Of a DNA stretch of 6,082 bases, positions 1-5,360 are shown piece after piece (the stretch's first letter is position 1; every line of letters begins with the position of its first letter). Under the pieces are notes generated by a model. That model was not told the origin of the DNA, searched no databases, and worked only from the letters and a program-made list of their open reading frames with translations. Source of the DNA: an uncultured Eubacteriales bacterium. Lineage in GTDB: Bacteria; Bacillota; Clostridia; UBA1381. The position numbers were made by a program, and so were the translations under genes. Location of the stretch: assembly GCA_900556575.1 (NCBI GenBank), contig USPO01000104.1:1-6082 (forward strand), written 5' to 3'.

Positions 1-852
1 GATACAACGCACTGCGAGGTTGTACTTACTGATTTGGATAAAAACGGAGTACCGGAATGCTTCATCTATCGCACAGGCTTGGACGGAGGCATATCAGAGG
101 GCTTTACGTTGCAGGACAGTAAGATAAGGGAAATACAGGTTCCGGGGAATATAATAGGTGACTGTTTAGCAGATATAACTGTTTATCAAAAGGACGGCAG
201 ATACATATTTGTAGGCAGAGAGGTTCCGAGATATACTTCGGCTATAAGATTGTACAAGCTTGAATATGACGGTACTCAGCTTACTGCAACGCAGATTAAC
301 AAAGCGGATGTAAACGAATATTCAAATGTCCCGTATCGTGATATGCATGGAAATGAGTTTTTAACCAACGGATACCCGAACAGAGTTAAAATTCAGAACT
401 TTATTAACAGCTATGATGCTGTAAACACACTTACAGCTGAGCCTACAACATCAAAAGTGACTGTAAACGGAAAAGAAGTTAAAGTATCGGGTTACAATGT
501 AAAGTATTCGAACTATTATAAAATAAGAGATATTGCAATGGTTTTGAGAACCACGGAATCAAAGTTTAATGTAGGTTGGGATTCTGCAAACAGTGCAATT
601 ACCATTGAACGCGGAGAGAAGTATCAGATTATAGGCGGAGAGCTTGAGCAGACTACAACTATAAATACAACAAAAGATATAGAAGAAAATTCCGCTCCAA
701 TTTATGTTGACGGAAAGTTAAAGGATAGTGTATGCTATAACATAGGAGGATACAGTTATTTCAAGATAAGAGATTTAGCGGATATGATAGGATTTAATGT
801 AAACTGGAATGAGGAAACTCAAACGGTTGAAATAACGACAAATACAGATTAA
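1..852 (+). CDS. Secreted-type protein with C-terminal stalk (copper amine oxidase N-terminal-like) domains, 5' partial
   Basis: The frame is open from base 1 to a TAA at 850-852, giving 283 codons, so the true start, and probably a signal peptide, lie upstream. A TTG at 34 is internal and should not be taken as the start. Residues 11-19 of the visible part read DLDKNGVPE, the calcium-loop pattern typical of FG-GAP/VCBS-like repeats. The C-terminal part holds two related segments at about residues 152-204 and 233-279. Each has a 'VNG/VDG' opening, a 'Y-x-KIRD(I/L)A' core and an 'FNVxW...(A/V)(I/E)I' ending. That is the pattern of the stalk domain annotated as copper amine oxidase N-terminal domain, common in exported proteins of Clostridia. 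In that family the domain is structural, and no amine oxidase catalytic part is seen here. The gene converges on hslO and shares a terminator with it. A cell-surface or secreted role is inferred; the enzymatic or binding function, if any, would be in the missing N-terminal part. Confidence 0.85.
   Translation, partial: DTTHCEVVLTDLDKNGVPECFIYRTGLDGGISEGFTLQDSKIREIQVPGNIIGDCLADITVYQKDGRYIFVGREVPRYTSAIRLYKLEYDGTQLTATQINKADVNEYSNVPYRDMHGNEFLTNGYPNRVKIQNFINSYDAVNTLTAEPTTSKVTVNGKEVKVSGYNVKYSNYYKIRDIAMVLRTTESKFNVGWDSANSAITIERGEKYQIIGGELEQTTTINTTKDIEENSAPIYVDGKLKDSVCYNIGGYSYFKIRDLADMIGFNVNWNEETQTVEITTNTD
454..837 (+). repeat. Tandem pair of stalk-domain repeats inside the first gene
   Basis: Bases 454-612 and 697-837 encode two homologous segments. 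They align on Y-N-(V/I), then Y-(Y/F)-KIRD-(I/L)-A, then FNV-x-W, then a closing beta strand ending in (A/E)ITIE- or VEIT-like residues. A linker of about 28 codons, rich in Thr and Glu, separates them. The similarity is at the protein level; the DNA is well diverged, so this is an old domain duplication and not a recent DNA repeat. Confidence 0.75.
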
Positions 853-898
853 AAAAATTGACTGCCGCAAATTTGGTTTTGCGGCAGTCAATTTTTTT
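851..898. terminator. Bidirectional intrinsic terminator between convergent genes
   Basis: The left arm 851-871 and right arm 878-898 are perfectly complementary over 21 bp, with a 6-nt loop (TTTGGT). The GC-rich core pairs GACTGCCGCAAA with TTTGCGGCAGTC. The outer part is an A7 run facing a T run, so each strand has a U-tract after the hairpin, which is the form of a bidirectional Rho-independent terminator. The hairpin overlaps the TAA of the upstream gene (850-852), and its right end touches the TAA of hslO (complement of 898-900). One element therefore serves both genes with essentially no spacer. Confidence 0.95.
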
Positions 899-1785
899 TA
901 CTTCGCATCTTCAAGCAGCTTTTCAAGCTGAGGCTTGTTAAATTGATATTTTTTATTGCAGAAGTGGCAGCAAATTTCAGCCTCGCCTTGCTCATCTATT
1001 ATTCCCTGAAGTTCCTGTTTTCCGATAGAAATCAATGCCTGTGACATTTTATCTCTTGAACACTTGCATTTATATTCTGGCTTTGCTTCTTTATTTTCCA
1101 AAAGCATTGAAAAGCCGTTGGTTACTTCAAATATAATATCTTGTGCGGACATTCCTTCTTCAATCATTTTTGTAACCGGTTTTGCGTGTGCAAGATTTGC
1201 CTCAAGTCTGTCGATTACTGAGTCATCGGCACCTGGAAGAAGCTGAATCATATATCCGCCTGCGGCAATTACATGGTTATCCTCTGTGCTGCAAAGTACA
1301 CCCAATGCCATGGCAGTTGGTGTCTGTTCACTCTGTGCGAAGTATGCGGTTAAATCCTCAGCAATTTCCCCGGTAACAAGCGGAATTTGACCTATATACG
1401 GTTTATCCATGCCAAGATCACGGATTACGGCAATCGCACCGTTTCCTACTGCACCTCCGACATCAAGCTTTCCCTTATCGTTTAACGGCAGTTCCGCCTT
1501 TGGATTTTGAACATAACCTCTGACCTTTGAATTGCAGTCTGTTACGGCTATAAGCTGTCCCAGCGGCCCGTCACCGTGAATTTGAAGTGTTATAGAGTCT
1601 TCCTCCTGCTTTAAGCCGGCAGCACCCATTATAGCGGCTCCCGTTAAAAGCCGTCCGAGAGCTGCTGTTGCAACTCTTGAAGTTTGATGTATTTCATGTG
1701 CTTTGTTTACCAAGTCTGTTGTGATAGCACAGAACACACGGATTTCTCCGTCCATGCTTGTGCCTCTTACCAATGTATCGGACAT
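898..1785 (-). CDS. hslO: Hsp33 redox-regulated molecular chaperone
   Basis: The gene encodes 295 residues, the normal length for Hsp33, a cytoplasmic holdase that is switched on by oxidative unfolding of its zinc-binding C-terminal domain. The N-terminal part is typical: 'SDTLVRGTSMDGEIRVF' at the start, 'GRLLTGAAIMGA' near residues 44-55 and a 'GDGPLGQ' turn at 71-77. The C-terminal redox switch is complete, with C240-x-C242 and C273-x-x-C276, the four cysteines that bind zinc when reduced. An extra cysteine, C272, lies directly before the CxxC, and further cysteines are at 19, 84 and 165. The ATG at 1783-1785 is supported by an AAAGGA ribosome binding site (complement of 1796-1801) about 10 nt upstream and by the family's usual N-terminus. 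The gene is monocistronic as far as seen, with its own consensus promoter upstream and a terminator at its stop codon. It is divergent from the S-layer gene. Identification is by recognised motifs and is very secure. Confidence 0.97.
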   Translation of the reverse strand: MSDTLVRGTSMDGEIRVFCAITTDLVNKAHEIHQTSRVATAALGRLLTGAAIMGAAGLKQEEDSITLQIHGDGPLGQLIAVTDCNSKVRGYVQNPKAELPLNDKGKLDVGGAVGNGAIAVIRDLGMDKPYIGQIPLVTGEIAEDLTAYFAQSEQTPTAMALGVLCSTEDNHVIAAGGYMIQLLPGADDSVIDRLEANLAHAKPVTKMIEEGMSAQDIIFEVTNGFSMLLENKEAKPEYKCKCSRDKMSQALISIGKQELQGIIDEQGEAEICCHFCNKKYQFNKPQLEKLLEDAK

Positions 1786-1815
1786 AATATATTTTTCCTT
1801 TCATAGTTTTTATTT

Positions 1816-1844
1816 ATTATATCATGGAATTTAAAGACTGTCAA
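1816..1844 (-). promoter_or_regulatory. Consensus sigma-A promoter for hslO
   Basis: On the minus strand TTGACA (complement of 1839-1844) and TATAAT (complement of 1816-1821) both match the housekeeping consensus exactly and are separated by exactly 17 bp. Transcription would begin near 1809, leaving a leader of roughly 25 nt before the hslO ATG. No heat-shock operator such as a CIRCE inverted repeat is visible near it. This suggests constitutive expression, with Hsp33 controlled mainly after translation by its redox switch. Confidence 0.88.
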
Positions 1845-1871
1845 CATCACATTTCAACAGTTATGCTAAAT

Positions 1872-1888
1872 ACAATTTAATAAATTGT
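1872..1888. promoter_or_regulatory. Small palindrome between the divergent promoters, possible operator
   Basis: ACAATTT (1872-1878) and AAATTGT (1882-1888) are exact inverted repeats around a 3-bp centre. The site lies between the two -35 boxes (hslO 1839-1844, S-layer gene 1899-1904), ending 10 bp upstream of the latter. Its position and symmetry fit a dimeric regulator site or an AT-rich UP element. In DNA this AT-rich such a palindrome can also arise by chance, so the regulatory call is tentative. Confidence 0.3.
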
Positions 1889-1898
1889 GAATTTTTTA

Positions 1899-1927
1899 TT
1901 GACTCAATCTAATAAATGTGATATAAT
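1899..1927 (+). promoter_or_regulatory. Strong sigma-A promoter with extended -10 for the S-layer gene
   Basis: TTGACT (1899-1904) and TATAAT (1922-1927) are separated by 17 bp, and a TG at 1919-1920 one base before the -10 gives an extended -10 element. The sequence upstream of the -35 is strongly AT-rich, as in UP elements. Transcription would begin near 1934, giving a leader of about 42 nt. That leader holds an AAGGGAG ribosome binding site (1963-1969), 6 nt before the ATG at 1976. The combination fits a highly expressed surface protein. Confidence 0.87.
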
Positions 1928-1975
1928 TAAAGTATCTAATTTTATGCTATGGTAATAGATAGAAGGGAGTAAAAA

Positions 1976-4900
1976 ATGAAGAAAAGATTTTCTTTAGCAG
2001 CGGCAATTACAGTAATATTTATGCTTGTATTTGCCGGAAGTGCTTTTGCGGCGTTTTCGGACGTTACTCAGGATAATCCGTATTACGATGCCATTACGAC
2101 ATTGTCAAAGCTGGAAACCGCAAATCCTGTAGGAGATGGCGAAAGCAAAACAATTTTAAGCGGTTATACGGACGGTACATTTAAGCCGGACGCAACCATC
2201 ACAAGAGCGGAGTTTACAAAAATTGCTGTATACACTCTTGGCTTGCAGGGAGTTAAGGTAGAGCCGACAGAGTTCACTGATGTAAGTGACCATTGGGCAA
2301 GGTACAATATCAAAGCAGCCTATGATAATAAGATTATCAATGGTATGGGCGACGGAACATTTGCACCGGATGCAAATGTAACGTATGACCAGGCGCTAAA
2401 GATGGTAGTTTGTATGCTCGGAAAAGGTGATTTGGCAGAACAGCAGGGCGGATATCCGGAGGGATATCGTTCATTAGCTGCAAAGTTTAAGATTACATCA
2501 AAGGTTCAGGGTATGACAAATGACAGTGCAGCCTCAAGAGGAGTAATTGCACAGATTATGTATAACGCTCTTGAAGTCAATATGAATGATGCTGCAATAA
2601 GCAGTGAAAATGAGACTACACTTTTAAAGGACTATCTTAAAGTTAAAAAACTCAAGGGTGTACTTGTTGGTGTAGAAAATTATACGACAGGCGACTGCAC
2701 ACAGTCTCTTGACTTGAAGGAGCTTGATATTTTAGGCTCGAAGAATGAGGGCGAAGTTCTTATAAATTATTCGAATTATAAGAATGCATCCGGAAATCCG
2801 GCTACTGTAACAGATATTAATAAGTATCTTGGTAAGACAATTACTGTTTACTATCAGCAGCCGAGAGATATTAATACTCCGATGCTTATGATTATAGATG
2901 ATGAAAGTACGAATAATAAAGAGTATGATATCAATTATACAAAGATACTTTCGTTTAAAAATAACACTCTTGAGTATTATGAGGGTGATGACAGCAGAAG
3001 CACAAAAAAGCTTAGATTTAGCGACGATGATATTAATATCAGATATAACGGTAAGGTTGTAAGACATGGAGAAACATATACTGTAAAAAAACAGTATGTA
3101 GATAGTGACGGTGTATTACAGACACGCAGTCAGGAAATGACATTTGAGCAGGCACTTAACGAATGGCTTGACCCGGATAGTGATTTCTTTATGTACGGAA
3201 ATATTCAGCTTACAGACAGAGAATCAGATGGTAAAATAAATGATGTACAGATTTATGATTACAATGTGATTGTTGCATATAGAAAACCGACAACATCTGA
3301 TTACAGGATTGCTGATAAGCTTATTGCCGGTAATTATATTACCCTTGACCCAAATGCAACAGAGTATTCATATACTATTGTAAAGAAGGGTTCGCAGATT
3401 GATGTAACATCAATAGCAGCAAATGATATTGTATTGTATGCAGTCAGCCTTGACGGAGAAATGTATACCTGTGAAATTGATACCGAGAGTATTAAGGGTA
3501 AGGTTACATCGATGAATGAGAATGACAATACTATTAATATTGATAATGTTGAATATAATCTCGGAAGCATGTGTGCAAAATACATAAGTTCAAATCAGGA
3601 CGGAAAGGTTCTTGCAACAGGTCAGACAGGTACATTCTATATAGATAAGTATAATACTGTTGTATATGGTGTGATAGAGGATGAGGCTACGAAACCTTAT
3701 GCATATATTGCAAATGCATTTACATCAGAAGATGGTTCAAGCCACTATATTTCGGCATTTATTCCGTCAAAGTCAACATCGGGAGCTGTAAATTATAAGC
3801 TTAGTGATAAGGTTACTGTAAACAAGCAGAAAATGACACCGGGTGAGGCAGAGGCATATTTAAGAAATCTTTCGACAGAGTCAATCGGAGACAGCACAAA
3901 TTATTATAATAATAATGATATTAATAATGAGTCGAAGAAAACTGCGATTTACGGAAAGAATGCAACCAAACTCACAAGCGTATCTCAGCCGGCAAGAATT
4001 GAACTTAACTCAAATAATGAAGTAACATCTATTATAACTGTTACAACTGATGAGGCAGCATATAATGCAGATGGTACAACAGCTATAACAACGAATGAGG
4101 ATACATCAAAGCTTGTAAGATGTAAAGACCTTGTTCAGTATAATTATAGTTCATCAAGCTTTACACTTTCTAATAAGTCACAGTTCCAGGTAAATTCATC
4201 AACAATGATTATTTATGTACCTGGTGACAGAACAGATAGGGACAAGTATACAAAGAAGTCCACAAGTTCATTTACATATACGGAAAAGTATTATGTAGAG
4301 GCATATGATATTAACGCATCGAAGGTTGCGGGACTTGTAATACTCTATGGTAAGACAGGTTCAAATACAGCTGTTACGAAGGCAACGGACTATTCAATTG
4401 CAGCAGATGCACCGCAGGAAGTATATGATTCAGAAAATGACGATAATGTTCTTTCAATTTCAGTATATGCCGGTACATCCAGCACACCGAGACAATGGAA
4501 AGTAAACGATAATTCAGAATTTGCAGATATTGTTGCGGGTGATGTATTCTTATTTGGATATGACCAGGATAAATATGCTCAGGAAAGACAGGATGTTATC
4601 AGATATAACGATATTGCTGAAATCCTTGACGGAAAGACTGTTGATGTAAAGGATAAGGAAAGTTCGTCAGATGCTGAAACAGCTGATGATGAGGAAGCAG
4701 CGGATGATCCTTCAGCTCCTACACATAAGGAGATGTATAACTGGACAGAGGCACCTGATGACAGTGACAGCGTTCAGACAGAGAAGTTTAACTTCCGTTA
4801 TCCAAAGACAAATACAAGCTCAAAGCCTTTCTATGAGACTTATACAAGTTCAACATTAGGAACAATTGCTTATTCAAGAGCATGTATGTACAATGTATAT

Positions 4901-5206
4901 CAGATACAGGAAGACAGTAATAAAATATTTGTAACACAAGGTGGATTTGAAGTTAGAGATGATGGTTCTGTATCAAATACACTTTATGATACAGATAACT
5001 ATGAAGAGCTGACAATTTCAAGCGGAACAAGAATAATAAGAATGGACAGAGAAGGTAAGGTTAAGTTCTCAGCAAATGCAGAGGGAACAGATACCGCATT
5101 GACATATCGTGACTTAAAGCCGGCACAGAACTATGGTTCAGGCTGTTCAAAGGTATTGGTATGCTCAAGAGCCGGATCAGTTAGACTTATTGTTATATAC
5201 GAATAA
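1976..5206 (+). CDS. Exported S-layer homology (SLH) domain protein with large extracellular region
   Basis: The gene encodes 1076 residues. Residues 1-25 are a classical signal peptide: KKR start, a hydrophobic core, and a likely cut after A-F-A at position 25. An SLH region follows. SLH 1 (about 27-88) has 'YTDGTFKPDATITRAEF' and is canonical apart from a roughly 10-residue insertion before it. SLH 2 (about 100-150) starts 'FTDVSDHWA' and has 'GDGTFAPDANVT', but its TRAE motif is replaced by TYDQ. SLH 3 (about 155-203) is degenerate, with only an 'SRGVIAQIMYNAL' helix. In this family SLH trimers bind secondary cell-wall polymers and hold the protein on the surface. Residues from about 220 onward are long, beta-rich, Asn/Asp/Tyr/Ser-rich and unrecognised. 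Some modules resemble parts of other clostridial SLH proteins, for example 'KGKVTSMN...INIDNVEYNLG' and 'GTFYIDKYNTVVYGV'. An acidic, low-complexity linker lies at about 890-932. There is no LPxTG sorting signal or C-terminal membrane helix. An S-layer or structural surface role is inferred; a ligand or enzyme function cannot be excluded. Confidence 0.93.
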   Translation: MKKRFSLAAAITVIFMLVFAGSAFAAFSDVTQDNPYYDAITTLSKLETANPVGDGESKTILSGYTDGTFKPDATITRAEFTKIAVYTLGLQGVKVEPTEFTDVSDHWARYNIKAAYDNKIINGMGDGTFAPDANVTYDQALKMVVCMLGKGDLAEQQGGYPEGYRSLAAKFKITSKVQGMTNDSAASRGVIAQIMYNALEVNMNDAAISSENETTLLKDYLKVKKLKGVLVGVENYTTGDCTQSLDLKELDILGSKNEGEVLINYSNYKNASGNPATVTDINKYLGKTITVYYQQPRDINTPMLMIIDDESTNNKEYDINYTKILSFKNNTLEYYEGDDSRSTKKLRFSDDDINIRYNGKVVRHGETYTVKKQYVDSDGVLQTRSQEMTFEQALNEWLDPDSDFFMYGNIQLTDRESDGKINDVQIYDYNVIVAYRKPTTSDYRIADKLIAGNYITLDPNATEYSYTIVKKGSQIDVTSIAANDIVLYAVSLDGEMYTCEIDTESIKGKVTSMNENDNTINIDNVEYNLGSMCAKYISSNQDGKVLATGQTGTFYIDKYNTVVYGVIEDEATKPYAYIANAFTSEDGSSHYISAFIPSKSTSGAVNYKLSDKVTVNKQKMTPGEAEAYLRNLSTESIGDSTNYYNNNDINNESKKTAIYGKNATKLTSVSQPARIELNSNNEVTSIITVTTDEAAYNADGTTAITTNEDTSKLVRCKDLVQYNYSSSSFTLSNKSQFQVNSSTMIIYVPGDRTDRDKYTKKSTSSFTYTEKYYVEAYDINASKVAGLVILYGKTGSNTAVTKATDYSIAADAPQEVYDSENDDNVLSISVYAGTSSTPRQWKVNDNSEFADIVAGDVFLFGYDQDKYAQERQDVIRYNDIAEILDGKTVDVKDKESSSDAETADDEEAADDPSAPTHKEMYNWTEAPDDSDSVQTEKFNFRYPKTNTSSKPFYETYTSSTLGTIAYSRACMYNVYQIQEDSNKIFVTQGGFEVRDDGSVSNTLYDTDNYEELTISSGTRIIRMDREGKVKFSANAEGTDTALTYRDLKPAQNYGSGCSKVLVCSRAGSVRLIVIYE

Positions 5207-5214
5207 GAAAATTT

Positions 5215-5246
5215 GGACTGCTGCAAAGTTTATTTTGCGGCAGTCC
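5215..5246 (+). terminator. First hairpin after the S-layer gene, near copy of the 851-898 hairpin
   Basis: The left arm 5215-5227 and right arm 5234-5246 form a 13-bp stem with a 6-nt loop (GTTTAT). The only imperfection is a T-G wobble (5222 with 5239). It begins 8 nt after the TAA of the S-layer gene. No T-tract follows directly; the next bases open a second palindrome. On its own it is therefore a poor classical terminator, and it may act with the hairpins behind it or protect the mRNA 3' end. Confidence 0.7.
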
Positions 5247-5264
5247 GGCAAAAATATTTTTGCC
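5247..5264. terminator. Second hairpin, perfect 18-nt palindrome
   Basis: GGCAAAAATATTTTTGCC is fully self-complementary and abuts the first hairpin with no spacer. In RNA the GGC/GCC clamp and A5/U5 arms could fold with a small loop. It places a U5 run shortly after the first hairpin, so the pair may work together as a compound terminator. Function is inferred from position. Confidence 0.5.
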
Positions 5265-5274
5265 AAATATATAT

Positions 5275-5314
5275 AAAAAAAGTTCCTCAATTTTTAAATT
5301 GAGAAACTTTTTTT
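5275..5314. terminator. Intrinsic terminator with A/T-tract arms downstream of the S-layer gene
   Basis: The left arm 5275-5293 pairs with right arm 5296-5314 over 19 positions with a single mismatch (C5285 opposite A5304). The core is CTCAATTT/AAATTGAG, flanked by GTT/AAC, and the outer arms are A7 on the left and T7 on the right. It therefore carries a U-tract in both directions. It is the most classical of the three hairpins and separates the S-layer transcript from the Nif3-like gene that starts 47 nt further on. Confidence 0.82.
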
Positions 5315-5360
5315 ATTTCAGGTTAAATATGTTTTGATAATTTATAAATAGGAGATAAAA

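Noticed and set aside
34..36. TTG at 34 as the start of the first gene
   Set aside because: The frame is open back to base 1, the TTG lies inside a calcium-loop-like motif, and no ribosome binding site precedes it, so it is an internal codon of a gene cut by the window edge.
1064..1376. Short plus-strand frames opposite hslO
   Set aside because: They are antisense to a fully conserved Hsp33 coding sequence and show no recognisable product.
2732..3067. Open frame of 111 codons on the minus strand inside the S-layer gene
   Set aside because: It is Ile/Leu-rich because it is antisense to an Asn/Asp/Tyr-rich coding sequence. The plus-strand frame is long, signal-peptide-led and well supported, so this is a shadow frame.
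3334..3585. Open frame of 83 codons on the minus strand inside the S-layer gene
   Set aside because: Antisense shadow of the S-layer coding sequence. I recognise no family in its translation, and the plus-strand gene fully accounts for this stretch.
3900..3935. AT-rich run of near-repeats (ATAATAATAATGAT-like)
   Set aside because: It encodes an Asn/Tyr-rich stretch in frame within the S-layer gene and is too short and irregular to be called a microsatellite or phase-variable tract.
5315..5350. Possible promoter for the Nif3-like gene (GATAAT near 5336-5341)
   Set aside because: There is no convincing -35 box at the right distance and the stretch is uniformly AT-rich, so the match is too weak to list as a feature.
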